In this document: positions 41,457-49,818 of the stretch, in pieces | Layout of the letters: each line of letters starts with the position of its first letter | Numbering within the stretch: the first letter of the stretch is position 1 | Assembly: GCA_963813485.1 (NCBI GenBank) | Contig: CAWEZE010000013.1 | Span: 1 to 64,000 of the forward strand | DNA length: 64,000 nt | DNA from: DASQUK01 sp963813485 | GTDB lineage: Bacteria; Actinomycetota; Acidimicrobiia; Acidimicrobiales; VFJN01 | Direction of reading: 5' to 3' | Made by a program: the position numbers and the translations under genes | The notes under the pieces: generated by a model | Told to the model about the DNA's origin: nothing | Database searches by the model: none | Seen by the model: only the letters and a program-made list of their open reading frames with translations

Positions 41457-41662
41457 GCCCTCCTCGAGTTGGCTCCGCGGTCGCTGGGGCCGCGGATCAT
41501 AGTGGCGTCAAGGCGTTTGGCCCGTTGGCTGGCGGAACTGCGCGGCACAGCTGGTCGGCGCGTCAAGTCGTGGCGGCGGTCCTCTCGCCCGTCGTTGAGG
41601 GCCTCGGCGAGCGCGTCGTCCAACTCGACGCCGTTGACTCCTGAGCGGCTAGTAAGGACACC

Positions 41663-42514
41663 ATGACCGACACCCCTTCCGCTGCGGCCGCCGGCACCGT
41701 CTCGATCGGCGACGACCTCTCCGTCAACCGCCTCGGCTTCGGCGCAATGCGCATCACGGGGCCGGGCATCTGGGGCCCGCCCGCCGACCACGACGAAGCG
41801 GTGCAGGTCCTGCGGCGGGCGGTCGAGCTCGGCGTCGACTTCATCGACACCGCTGACAGCTATGGCCCCGAGGTCAGCGAGGAGCTGATCGCCGAGGCGC
41901 TGGCCCCCTACCCCGATGGCCTGGTCATCGCCACCAAGGGCGGGTTCCTTCGCCCGGGGCCCGACAAGTGGCGGCCCGAGGGCCATCCGGAGCATCTGCG
42001 GGCGGCGTGCGAGGGGAGCCTGGCGCGCCTGCGCCTCGAGCAGATCCCCCTGTATCAGTTCCACCGGCCCGATCCGGCCGTGCCCCTGGAGGACTCCGTG
42101 GGGGAGCTGGTCGCGCTCCGGGACGAGGGCAAGATCCGGCACATCGGGCTGTCCAATGTGGACTCCGCCCAGTTCGAGCGGGCCTCGGCGCTCACGCCCA
42201 TCGTGTCGGTCCAGAACCGCTACAACCCCTCCGACCGGGCAGCCGAGCCCCTGGTCGAGTTGGCGGAGACCCAGCGCTTCGCGTTCATCCCCTGGGCGCC
42301 GGTCGGCGGCTACCGGCCCGGCGCCGGCGAGGGACTGGCGACGGTGGCCAAGCGGTTGGGCGCATCGCCGGTGCAGGTGGCGATCGCGTGGCAACTGACG
42401 CGTTCCCCGCAGATGCTGCCCATCCCCGGCACCTCGTCAGTGGCGCACCTCGAGGAGAACGTTGCGGCGGCGGCGGTCGAGCTCTCCGACGACGACCTCG
42501 CGCTCCTCGGCTAG
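41663..42514 (+). CDS. aldo/keto reductase
   Basis: A 283-aa NADPH-dependent oxidoreductase. The barrel landmarks are VNRLGFGAMRITGPGIWG, the catalytic region VDFIDTADSYGPEVSEELIA (Asp-Tyr), LYQFHRPDPAVPLEDS, HIGLSNVDSAQFERA, VQNRYN and the cofactor end LPIPGTSSVAHLEENVAA. It resembles the YdbC/oxidoreductase branch. AAGGA lies 5 bp before the ATG. Substrate unknown. The gene ends inside a direct repeat region starting at 42516. Confidence 0.9.
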   Translation: MTDTPSAAAAGTVSIGDDLSVNRLGFGAMRITGPGIWGPPADHDEAVQVLRRAVELGVDFIDTADSYGPEVSEELIAEALAPYPDGLVIATKGGFLRPGPDKWRPEGHPEHLRAACEGSLARLRLEQIPLYQFHRPDPAVPLEDSVGELVALRDEGKIRHIGLSNVDSAQFERASALTPIVSVQNRYNPSDRAAEPLVELAETQRFAFIPWAPVGGYRPGAGEGLATVAKRLGASPVQVAIAWQLTRSPQMLPIPGTSSVAHLEENVAAAAVELSDDDLALLG

Positions 42515-42515
42515 T

Positions 42516-42656
42516 GTCCGTCAGCTAGTGGACCTTCAGCGGAGGTGATCGGTTCCACCGATCTGACGCCCGAAGCCATTGGTACCACCGGAGATTCATG
42601 ACCTCGGGTCGTGTGGTGCGGAACCCCTGACCTCCGCATCGCCGTCCGTCAGCTAG
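42516..42656. repeat. 141-bp segment bounded by GTCCGTCAGCTAG direct repeats
   Basis: GTCCGTCAGCTAG occurs at 42516-42528 and again at 42644-42656. Between them are 115 bp with two similar pieces (GGTTCCACCGATC and GGTACCACCGGAG). It lies between the AKR stop and the MarR stop. It may be a small mobile-element relic with its target or end repeats; no coding capacity is visible. Confidence 0.55.
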
Positions 42657-42666
42657 CGGTGGGGTA

Positions 42667-43134
42667 CTAGCTCGGGACGGCCGCAGCCCCCGGGTTCACG
42701 TGGTCGCGCACCTTGCGCAACAGAGCGGCGAGCTGCCGCTGCTCGTCGGCCGCAAGGGCGCCGGTGAAGTAGCGCTCGACGTGCTCGAGGTGAGGACCGA
42801 CAGCGGCGCGGATGCGCTCCGAGCCTGCGGGCGTGAGCGACGCGAAGGCGCCCCGGCGATCGGACGGGCAGGGAAGGCGCTCGACCAGGCCCGCGCCCTC
42901 CAACCGGTCGACGGCGCGGGTGAGCCCGCTCGGGGTGAGGCTGGTCTGGGCGGCCAGATCGCTCATCCTCAGGCGCTGGCCGGGGGAACGGGCCAGGCGG
43001 ATCAGCAACTCGAACCAGAGCAGGGGCAGGTCGACGTCGCGTTCGAGCCCCCGGTCGAGCTCGGTCCGCAGTGCGGTGTAGCTCTCGGTGAGGAGGCCGA
43101 CCAGCGTTATGCGGTCGTCCTGCAGGCCGTCCAT
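42667..43134 (-). CDS. MarR-family regulator
   Basis: A 155-aa winged-helix regulator: LPLLWFELLIRLARSPGQRL, the recognition region MSDLAAQTSLTPSGLTRAVD, RLEGAGLVERLPCPSDRRGA and the wing FASLTPAGSERI. It starts at ATG 43134, with TAGGAT (43146-43141) 6 nt upstream on the minus strand, indicating a leaderless message. CTAT and ATAG half-sites around CTCCCC (43141-43156 region) could be its operator. It converges with the aldo/keto reductase and lies upstream of nothing obvious, so its target is unknown. Confidence 0.9.
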   Translation of the reverse strand: MDGLQDDRITLVGLLTESYTALRTELDRGLERDVDLPLLWFELLIRLARSPGQRLRMSDLAAQTSLTPSGLTRAVDRLEGAGLVERLPCPSDRRGAFASLTPAGSERIRAAVGPHLEHVERYFTGALAADEQRQLAALLRKVRDHVNPGAAAVPS

Positions 43135-43140
43135 CGCTTC

Positions 43141-43146
43141 ATCCTA
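43141..43146 (-). promoter_or_regulatory. -10 hexamer of the MarR gene
   Basis: TAGGAT on the minus strand with 6 nt to the ATG at 43134, without a ribosome binding site. A TTGATT upstream (43173-43168) is 21 bp away, too far for a normal -35. Confidence 0.45.
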
Positions 43147-43206
43147 TGGGGAGATAGTTGCGCGGCGAATCAAATTGGGGCACGGGCAGTACGCCGGTGG
43201 CGGCGG

Positions 43207-44106
43207 TTAGTAGTGCCAGGGGTGCGCCGACCAGTCCGGGTCGCGCCGTTCGAGAAAGGCGTCGCGACCCTCCTCGGCTTCGGCGGTGCCGTACGCCAGG
43301 CGGGTGGCCTCGGCCGCGAACACCTGTTGGCCCACCAGGCCGTCGTCGATGAGGTTGAAGGCGTACTTCAGCATGCGGATCGACGTGGGGCTCTTACCCA
43401 TGACCCTGCGGGCCCAGTCGAGCCCGACCTCCTCGAGGCGGTCGTGCTCCACGACCGCGTTCACCATCCCCATGCGGTGGGCGTCGTCGGCCGAGTAGGT
43501 GTCACCCAGGAAGAAGATCTCGCGTGCGAACTTCTGGCCCACCTGCCGGGACAGGTAGGCCGAGCCGAATCCTCCGTCGAAGCTGGCGACGTCGGCATCG
43601 GTTTGCCGGAAGCGGGCGTGCTCACGGCTCGCCAGGGTGAGGTCGCAAACCACGTGGAGGCTGTGCCCGCCCCCGGCCGCCCAGCCCGGCACCAGGCAGA
43701 TGACCACCTTGGGCATGAACCGGATGAGCCGGTGTACCTCCATGATGTGCAGCCGCCCCGTGCGGGCGGGATCGATCGTTTCATTGGTCTCGCCCTCGGC
43801 GTACCGGTAGCCGTCACGTCCGCGGATGCGCTGGTCGCCGCCCGAACAGAAGGCCCAGCCGCCGTCGCGGGGCGACGGCCCGTTGCCGGTGAGCAGCACA
43901 CACCCGACGTCGGACGTCTGCCGGGCGTGGTCGAGCGCCCGGTACAGCTCGTCCACAGTGTGCGGGCGGAACGCATTGCGGACCTCGGGCCGGTCGAAGG
44001 CGACGCGGACGGCGCCCACGTCGACGGCGCGGTGGTAGGTGATGTCGGTGAAGTCGAAGCCCTCGACGGGACGCCACGCCGCGGCGTCGAACAGGGCAGA
44101 GACCAT
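43207..44106 (-). CDS. menB: 1,4-dihydroxy-2-naphthoyl-CoA synthase
   Basis: A 299-aa crotonase-fold enzyme. MenB features are FTDITYHRAVDVGAVRVAFD, RPEVRNAFRPHTVDELYRAL, WAFCSGGDQRIRGRDGYRY, the oxyanion segment VPGWAAGGGHSLHVVCDLTL and DADVASFDGGFGSAYL. The C-terminal ERRDPDWSAHPWHY is the usual MenB end. It closes the naphthoquinone ring of menaquinone from o-succinylbenzoyl-CoA. No other men gene is in the window, so it is apparently separated from the rest of the pathway. Confidence 0.93.
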   Translation of the reverse strand: MVSALFDAAAWRPVEGFDFTDITYHRAVDVGAVRVAFDRPEVRNAFRPHTVDELYRALDHARQTSDVGCVLLTGNGPSPRDGGWAFCSGGDQRIRGRDGYRYAEGETNETIDPARTGRLHIMEVHRLIRFMPKVVICLVPGWAAGGGHSLHVVCDLTLASREHARFRQTDADVASFDGGFGSAYLSRQVGQKFAREIFFLGDTYSADDAHRMGMVNAVVEHDRLEEVGLDWARRVMGKSPTSIRMLKYAFNLIDDGLVGQQVFAAEATRLAYGTAEAEEGRDAFLERRDPDWSAHPWHY

Positions 44107-44194
44107 TGGGGCACCTCCGGGACTACGGAGGGTCTAGACGCGAGGGGCGGGCCATGATCACGTTCGGCACAGCGGCGGCCCGCGGCGGACGTGT

Positions 44195-45166
44195 CTACGC
44201 CATGGCTTTTTCGATGCGGTCCACGGTCGCGTCGTCCAGCTGCTCGAGCACGTCGAGCGCGGCCAGGTTCTCGTGGACCTGCTCGACCCGGCTCGCCCCC
44301 GTGATGACGGAGGAGACGTGGGGGTTGCGGAGGCACCACGCGATGGCGAGCTGCGCCAGCGAGCAGCCGAGGTCGTCGGCCACGGCGGCCAGTCGCCGTA
44401 CCTTGTCGTTACGGGCGGGGTCCGTCACGAGGTCACGAAGCCACTCGTAGCCGGGCAGGGCGGCGCGGCTGCCCTCGGGCACGCCGTCGAAGTACTTGCC
44501 GGTGAGCAGGCCCGACGCCAGCGGGCTCCAGGTGGTGAGGCCGATGCCGATCTCCCCGTAGAGCCGCCGGTACTCCCGCTCGACCTTGCGCCGGTTGAAC
44601 AGGTTGTACTCCGGCTGCTCGACCACGGGTTTGTGGAGGTGGTGGCGCTCCGCGATGTCCCAGGCCGCTCGGATCTCGTCTGCCGACCACTCCGAGGTGC
44701 CCCAGTAGTGGGCCCGGCCCGACGACACGACGTCGGACATGGCCCGCACCGTCTCCTCGACCGGGGTCTCGGGGTCGGACCGGTGGCAGTAGACGATGTC
44801 GAGGTGGTCGAGCCCGAAGCGCTCGAGCGAGGGGTCGATCGCCTCGAGCAGGTACTTGCGGTTGAGGGTGTTGTGGGCATTGACGGTGTCGTCGAGGCCC
44901 CAGAAGTACTTGGACGACACCAGGAACGTGTGCCGCGGCCATCCCAGCTCGTCGATGGCTCGGCCCATGATCCGCTCGGACTCGCCCCCGGCGTAGGCCT
45001 CGGCGTTGTCGAAGAAGTTGACGCCGGCCTCGTAGGCGGCGGCGAGGCAGTCACGGGCCCGGCCCACATCGAGCTGGGAGCCGAACGACACCCACGATCC
45101 GAACGACAGGGCACTCACCTTGAGGCCCGAGCGGCCCAGCCTGCGGTACTCCATCTGTGTTGCCAT
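44195..45166 (-). CDS. aldo/keto reductase, potassium-channel-beta/YghZ-like
   Basis: A 323-aa reductase: YRRLGRSGLKVSALSFGSWV, VNFFDNAEAYAGGESERIMG (catalytic Asp and Tyr), LDIVYCHRSDPETPVEETVR, SSGRAHYWGTSEWSADEIRA and NLFNRRKVEREYRRLYGEIG. The YCHRSDP and WGTSEW motifs place it with the voltage-gated K+ channel beta subunit-like reductases (YghZ, KvBeta). AAGAAGGGGA precedes the ATG. Likely role is detoxifying aldehydes such as methylglyoxal; the substrate is not proven. Confidence 0.9.
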   Translation of the reverse strand: MATQMEYRRLGRSGLKVSALSFGSWVSFGSQLDVGRARDCLAAAYEAGVNFFDNAEAYAGGESERIMGRAIDELGWPRHTFLVSSKYFWGLDDTVNAHNTLNRKYLLEAIDPSLERFGLDHLDIVYCHRSDPETPVEETVRAMSDVVSSGRAHYWGTSEWSADEIRAAWDIAERHHLHKPVVEQPEYNLFNRRKVEREYRRLYGEIGIGLTTWSPLASGLLTGKYFDGVPEGSRAALPGYEWLRDLVTDPARNDKVRRLAAVADDLGCSLAQLAIAWCLRNPHVSSVITGASRVEQVHENLAALDVLEQLDDATVDRIEKAMA

Positions 45167-45232
45167 GGTCCCCTTCTTATCGGTGCGAGACCGCGATGGC
45201 TCAGGCGGAGGGCGGATGGGTACGCGCGCGCC

Positions 45233-46021
45233 ATGGACGCGATAACGATGCTCAGAGACGACCACAGAACGGTCGAGAAGCTGTTCAAGCGCTTCGAGGA
45301 TGCAGGGCCACGAGCGTTCGTGGAGAAGCGCAAGCTCGTCGACCGCATGATCGAGGAGCTCTCGGTCCACGCCGCAGTCGAGGAGCAGATCTTCTACCCG
45401 GTGACGCGGGCGACCGTTCCTGCGGTCGAGCAGGTAGCCCTCGAGAGCCTGGAGGAGCACCACGTGGTCAAGTGGCTCCTCTCCGAGCTCGGGCCCATGG
45501 ACCCCGAGGACGAACGGTTCGGCGCCAAGGTGACGGTGTTGATCGAGAGCGTGCGCCACCACGTTCAGGAGGAAGAGACTGAATACTTCCGCGAGGTTCG
45601 CTCGGAGCTCGGGGGCAAGGCCCTCAACGAGTTGGGCAAGGCCCTGGCGACGGCCCGAGAGACGGCGCCGACACGCCCCCATCCCCGGCTGCCCGACACG
45701 CCACCCGGCAACGTCCTCGGCGGTAGGGCCGCGAGTGTGATCGATGGTGTCGTCAACACGCTCAGCGGTGTGGCGCAGGGCGGCGTAGCTGCCGTGGAGG
45801 ACCTGATCGACCGCGTACGCGGCAAGAACCCCAGGAGAGCGGCCCCGACCGGCACGCGCCAGGCACGCAAGACAGCCGCGTCACTGAGGGGCGGCACGGA
45901 TGATGCGCTCGACCGCATCATCGCCAGCGTCATGGAGGCGAAGGTGAGCGCCGACCGGGTGGCCCGGGAGGCACGTTCAGGAGCTACCCGGACCGCCAAC
46001 GCGGCGAGAGGCGCCGGCTGA
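45233..46021 (+). CDS. hemerythrin HHE domain protein with basic C-terminal tail
   Basis: A 262-aa protein. The first ~150 residues are an HHE four-helix bundle: MDAITMLRDDHRTVEKLFKR, LSVHAAVEEQIFYPVTRATV, LEEHHVVKWLLSELG and VRHHVQEEETEYF supply the His and Glu di-iron ligands. The rest is a hydrophobic-amphipathic stretch (GVVNTLSGVAQGGVAAVEDL) and an Ala/Arg/Thr-rich basic tail. HHE proteins bind oxygen or nitric oxide or sense iron. The tail may contact DNA or polyphosphate; that is a guess. Start ATG at 45233; no strong ribosome binding site. Confidence 0.88.
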   Translation: MDAITMLRDDHRTVEKLFKRFEDAGPRAFVEKRKLVDRMIEELSVHAAVEEQIFYPVTRATVPAVEQVALESLEEHHVVKWLLSELGPMDPEDERFGAKVTVLIESVRHHVQEEETEYFREVRSELGGKALNELGKALATARETAPTRPHPRLPDTPPGNVLGGRAASVIDGVVNTLSGVAQGGVAAVEDLIDRVRGKNPRRAAPTGTRQARKTAASLRGGTDDALDRIIASVMEAKVSADRVAREARSGATRTANAARGAG

Positions 46022-46119
46022 GCGCGGCGTCCGCCCACCACTCGAGCGGCGGCGCGGTCCATCCTCCGGGTCGGCCACCCGGTGGTTACGGTGATCGGAC
46101 GCCGCTGGACACTGGTCGG

Positions 46120-46254
46120 TCATGTCGCGGGCTCTGTGCGGCGTCGGACGTGCGACACAACCCAGGCGCGCGCCAGCAACAGTCCGGCACCGACCCCGCT
46201 CAGCAACGGCAGCAGGGTCTCCTCCACCGGCACGCCTGCGACGTGAGCGATCAT
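46120..46254 (-). CDS. small single-helix membrane protein (44 aa)
   Basis: From ATG 46254 the product is MIAHVAGVPVEETLLPLLSG followed by VGAGLLLARAWVVSHVRRR and an acidic end. It has one membrane helix with a basic stop-transfer (RRR) and a short extracytoplasmic start. The residues before this ATG in the longer frame are arginine/proline-rich and not protein-like. Similar tiny proteins occur in actinomycetes, but this call rests only on composition. Confidence 0.45.
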   Translation of the reverse strand: MIAHVAGVPVEETLLPLLSGVGAGLLLARAWVVSHVRRRTEPAT

Positions 46255-46765
46255 GTGGCGTCGCCGCGCTCGGAGCGCGCCCGGCGGATCTGGGTGAGAT
46301 GTCCGTTCACCACTCGTGCCTCCTGGCCTCCAGATCGGCGCGCGGCCCAACTGCCGCGCCTGCACCCCTAAGACCGTTGACCGCCCCTGAACTCATCGCG
46401 GGGGTCACCTCTGGCCGTCGTGATCCGTGCATCGACTGCAACAGACGGCGCTGTCCACCGACGCCCAGGTGTCGCCGTTGCGCTCGGCAGGGTCAGCTCG
46501 GCGTCGTCCCGCAGCCCGGCGGGCGGTAGGACTCGGCCGACGCCGTTGCGATCACCGCTTGAGGACACAGCACATAGAGGACACCTAGACCCGGCCAGCT
46601 AGGCCTCGGCGGGTGCCCGGCGAGACCTGTCGACACTTCCAGCGTCTGCCCGAAAGGCAAGGTCGCTACGAGCCCGCTAGCTGGCGTGCCGTCACCCCGC
46701 GTGGGTGACGACGCCTGTGGCCCGCCTCCGTAGGATCGGTCGACGAAGGAGCAGGGGGAGACAAC
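46255..46765. other. non-coding stretch with hairpin and -10 before the GH15 remnant
   Basis: No convincing gene in 511 bp. GTCACCC and GGGTGAC form a stem around CGCGT at 46691-46709, and TAGGAT lies at 46731-46736, about 30 bp before the GTG at 46766 with a GGGGGAG binding site. This looks like the promoter region of the following gene pair; the hairpin may be an operator. Confidence 0.4.
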
Positions 46766-47044
46766 GTGAGCTATCCATCCATCGCAGACCACGGACTGAT
46801 CGGCGATCTTCAGACCGCAGCGCTCGTCGCGACGGATGGGACGATCGACTGGTTCTGCTGCCCCCGGTTCGACTCGCCGAGTGTGTTCGCGTCCCTGCTC
46901 GACGACCGTCGAGGCGGCCGCTTCGCGTTGGCGCCCGTGACGCCGGCACGCACCACCGCCGCCGCCGTGAACCTCGACCGGCAGCTGGACGACCCGAAGG
47001 GCTCAGCGATCCAGCGACTGGGAGGTATGGCGCGACGTGGCTGA
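46766..47044 (+). pseudogene. N-terminal fragment of a GH15 glucoamylase/trehalase-like gene
   Basis: The frame opens SYPSIADHGLIGDLQTAALV, ATDGTIDWFCCPRFDSPSVF, ASLLDDRRGGRFALAPV, the conserved beginning of GH15 enzymes that are normally about 600 aa. After roughly 60 residues the match is lost and the frame ends at 92 aa, running into the start of an MFS gene. The good GGGGGAG binding site shows it was once a working gene. It is a deletion remnant, and its promoter may now drive the transporter. Confidence 0.8.
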
Positions 47045-48470
47045 AAGTGTCAGTGCGGGACGGACGTCCGCTGCCCTGCGGAGGATCCTTCTGCCTCTCG
47101 CGCTTGCTCAGTTCATCTGCAGCTTCGCCGGCTCGAACATGAACGTGATGATCACCGACATCAGCGAGGATCTGGACACGACGGTCCAGGGCGTGCAGGT
47201 CGTCATCACGCTCTTCCTCTTGGTCATGGCGGCGCTGATGATCCCCGGCGGCAAACTGACCGACCGCTGGGGGCGGAAGCGGTGCTTCACTCTCGGTCTG
47301 ACCGTGTACGGGGTCGGTGCGTTGATGAGCGCAGTGTCGCCGGGTCTTGGGGTGCTGCTCCTCGGCAACTCGATCCTCGAAGGCGTCGGCACGGCACTGT
47401 TGATCCCGCCCGTCTACATCCTCACGACGCTGTTCTTCGACGACGTCACGTCGCGTGCCCGGGCGTTCGGTGTGATCACCGGCATGGGCGGCATCGGGGC
47501 AGCGGCGGGGCCGTTGATCGGAGGCCTCATAACCACGGCTCTCAGCTGGCGGTGGGCCTTCGTCTTCCAAGCTGTGATCGTCGCGGCGATCGTGTTCCTC
47601 AGCCGCTCAATGAAGGATCCGCTACCGGCGGATCCGACCCGGTCCTTCGACACCATCGGGGCGGTCCTGTCTGCCGTCGGCCTTGTCCTCATCGTCATGG
47701 GGATCCTCGCAGCGGACAACAACCTCTGGCTGATGATCGCCCTGCTGGCCGTAGGCGCCGTCGTCTTGGCCGGGTTCTTCCGCCACATCCGCGCCAAGGA
47801 GCGAGCGGGCGAGGAGCCGTTGCTGTCGACCGCGCTCTTCCGGAACCGCGCGTCCAACCTCGGACTCGTCACGCAGAACGTCCAGTGGCTGCTGCTCCTG
47901 GGGACGGCGTTCGTCGTCTCGGCCTTCTTGCAGGTCGTTCGTGGCTACAACGCGATCCAGACGGGCGTGATCTTCACGGCGGCGACGGGCGGCATTCTGA
48001 TCTCGTCGCTCGCTGCAGAGCGACTCGCCAAAAAGCACCCACAGCGGACGCTGATCGTCGCAGGCTTCATCACCACACTCGCCGGCGTCGGGGTCTTGCT
48101 CGCCCTGGTGAAGGGCTCGCCCAGCGTCTACGCCTTCGCACCCGGACTCCTGCTGATCGGTCTCGGGGTCGGCGTGATGCTGACCCCTTCCGTCAATGTC
48201 GTGCAGTCGAGCTTCCCCGAGGAGCGCCAGGGTGAGATCTCGGGTCTGTCTCGCTGCATCTCCAACCTCGGCTCGTCCCTCGGCACGGCAATCGCCGGCA
48301 CCATCCTCGTCTCCGGACTCACCGACAAGTCGTACGGCCTCGCCATGATCGCTCTGGCCGTTGTCGGGATCATCGGGCTGGTGGCCGCCATGTTCCTCCC
48401 CGCCAATCCTGTACAGCAAGCCGTCGGCGGTTCACCACGCGGGCCCGCCGCAGAGGTCCCGACGGCCTAG
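47037..48470 (+). CDS. DHA2-like MFS transporter
   Basis: A 477-aa transporter with about 14 hydrophobic segments. Typical motifs are motif A GGKLTDRWGRKRCFTLGLTV and the motif C-like GMGGIGAAAGPLIGGLITTA, followed by LSWRWAFVFQA. The layout matches drug:H+ antiporters of the DHA2 branch (EmrB/LfrA-like). The GTG at 47037 lies inside the end of the truncated GH15 frame, suggesting a deletion brought the transporter next to the GH15 promoter. Substrate unknown. The 181 bp after it hold nothing I recognise. Confidence 0.9.
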   Translation: MAESVSAGRTSAALRRILLPLALAQFICSFAGSNMNVMITDISEDLDTTVQGVQVVITLFLLVMAALMIPGGKLTDRWGRKRCFTLGLTVYGVGALMSAVSPGLGVLLLGNSILEGVGTALLIPPVYILTTLFFDDVTSRARAFGVITGMGGIGAAAGPLIGGLITTALSWRWAFVFQAVIVAAIVFLSRSMKDPLPADPTRSFDTIGAVLSAVGLVLIVMGILAADNNLWLMIALLAVGAVVLAGFFRHIRAKERAGEEPLLSTALFRNRASNLGLVTQNVQWLLLLGTAFVVSAFLQVVRGYNAIQTGVIFTAATGGILISSLAAERLAKKHPQRTLIVAGFITTLAGVGVLLALVKGSPSVYAFAPGLLLIGLGVGVMLTPSVNVVQSSFPEERQGEISGLSRCISNLGSSLGTAIAGTILVSGLTDKSYGLAMIALAVVGIIGLVAAMFLPANPVQQAVGGSPRGPAAEVPTA

Positions 48471-48651
48471 ACGATCGACAGCACCGACCGGGGACGCTCC
48501 CTATGGCCGCGACCCAATGGGGTCAGCCGCCTCGGCTCGCGCAGGGCTCACACGATCCTCGACGCGTCGCAACCGACGACAGGCTGGTGCAAACGCCCAG
48601 CGGCTCCGATCTTCGGCCAACAGCGTGATGGGGTGTGCTTGACTGACGCCG

Positions 48652-49269
48652 ATGACTACCGGGGACGACCCAACAGTTCAGGAGTACGAGCGGCGAGCCG
48701 AGGAGTACCAACACTCGCCGCTGCCTGTGCTGCTCAAGATCGCGCGGGTTGTGGTGTGGGCCGTCTACGCCTTCGCCCTCGTCACCGGGGTCTTGCTGAC
48801 GACCGCCTTCTTCCTCCAGCTCGCCGGGGCCAACCCCGATGCTTCGTTCGTCGAGTGGGTGTACCGCAGCACCGCACGGGCCATGCGGCCGTTCCGCGGC
48901 ATCTTCCCGACCCAGGACCTCGATGGCTCGTCGGTGCTCGACTTCTCTTATCTGGTCGCGGCGGTCGTCTACTTCGTGATCGCCCTGCTCGTCGACGGCC
49001 TGCACCGGTGGCTGACCAGCCGGCTGCGTCGCCAGGAGTGGGAGGCCGGCCGGGCCAGGGCGCACGCCGACACGGCCGCCCAGCGCTCCGTCGAGCGACA
49101 GTACCTCGACGAGCGGGCGGCCCAGCAGGCGGCCTCCCGCGAGTACGCCGCCCAGCAGGCCGCGGCACAGCAGGCCGCCATCGCTCGCGCCGCCGCGCAG
49201 GAGGTCCTCTCCCAGCAGAGACCAGCCGTGGGCTCGGAGGGACTCGAACCCCCGAGATCTGCCGTGTAA
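48652..49269 (+). CDS. membrane protein with Ala/Gln-rich tail, 3' end formed by a tRNA fragment
   Basis: A 205-aa protein: an acidic start (MTTGDDPTVQEYERRAEEYQ), two membrane helices (VVVWAVYAFALVTGVLLTTA and YLVAAVVYFVIALLVDGLHR) and a long Arg/Ala/Gln coiled tail (QQAASREYAAQQAAAQQA). The last residues, GSEGLEPPRSAV, are the antisense reading of a tRNA 3' end, so the original stop was probably lost or replaced. I recognise no family beyond a YggT-like look. Start ATG at 48652. Confidence 0.7.
   Translation: MTTGDDPTVQEYERRAEEYQHSPLPVLLKIARVVVWAVYAFALVTGVLLTTAFFLQLAGANPDASFVEWVYRSTARAMRPFRGIFPTQDLDGSSVLDFSYLVAAVVYFVIALLVDGLHRWLTSRLRRQEWEAGRARAHADTAAQRSVERQYLDERAAQQAASREYAAQQAAAQQAAIARAAAQEVLSQQRPAVGSEGLEPPRSAV
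49229..49262 (-). other. tRNA 3'-end fragment (possible attachment-site relic)
   Basis: The minus strand reads a T-arm GGGGG-TTCGAGT-CCCTC, then an acceptor 3' strand CGAGCCC and discriminator A at 49229. The matching 5' acceptor GGGCTCG is not found at the required distance (about 49295-49301), so the tRNA is incomplete. Isolated tRNA 3' ends are left by integrases that use tRNA genes as attB. No integrase is in the window. Confidence 0.65.
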
Positions 49270-49337
49270 CGACGCCGCGAGGCCCGACCACCTGGGACTT
49301 GCGACATACGCACGACGCAACGGGGTAAACCGAGACG

Positions 49338-49760
49338 ATGCGAGCGGTGGTCATCTACGAGAGCCTCACCGGCAACACGGCCCGGGCCGCCCGGCTGATC
49401 GGCGATGCGGTGGCCCGCCAGGGTGTCGGCGCGTCCATCTACCCCATCACCGGCATCGGGCTGAAGGACCTGGCCGCCGCCGACATCGTGTTCGTCGGTA
49501 CCTGGGTCGACGGCCTGGTGCTGTTCGGCCACCGGCCCGGCAGGGCCGGGAGGATCCGCTCGATGCCGGTGATCGACGGCAAGCGGGTAGCGGCGTTCAT
49601 GACCTACGCCATCCACGCCGGCAGGGCGCTCGACAAGTTCGCCGACGTGTTGTCCGAGCGCGGCGCCACGGTGGTGGCCCGCACCCTGCTGCGCCGCGAC
49701 CGGCTCGAGGCCGGCCTGGACGACTTCGTGCTCGACGCTCTCGCCACAGTTCCGGCCTGA
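49338..49760 (+). CDS. flavodoxin-like protein
   Basis: A 140-aa flavodoxin fold: MRAVVIYESLTGNTARAARL with the FMN phosphate loop SLTGNTA, then AADIVFVGTWVDGLVLFGH and KRVAAFMTYAIHAGRALDKF. The aromatic FMN-stacking position is a Trp in GTWVDG. It would bind FMN and transfer single electrons. It is about 60 bp from the hmgA stop, convergent with it, so no operon link is evident. Confidence 0.88.
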   Translation: MRAVVIYESLTGNTARAARLIGDAVARQGVGASIYPITGIGLKDLAAADIVFVGTWVDGLVLFGHRPGRAGRIRSMPVIDGKRVAAFMTYAIHAGRALDKFADVLSERGATVVARTLLRRDRLEAGLDDFVLDALATVPA

Positions 49761-49818
49761 CGGTGGCGGGCGCGTCAACGATGCGCTCCTCGACTCGCCG
49801 GACACTGTCGCCGTGGGC

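Noticed and set aside
44273..45232. Long N-terminal extension of the hemerythrin gene
   Set aside because: The upstream frame is antisense to the aldo/keto reductase and has no domain; the HHE motif starts at 45233.
49229..49301. Complete tRNA gene
   Set aside because: The 5' acceptor strand needed to pair with CGAGCCC is not present at tRNA distance, so only a 3' fragment is called.
48652..49337. Prophage or integrative element next to the tRNA fragment
   Set aside because: No integrase, phage structural or conjugation gene is visible in the window.
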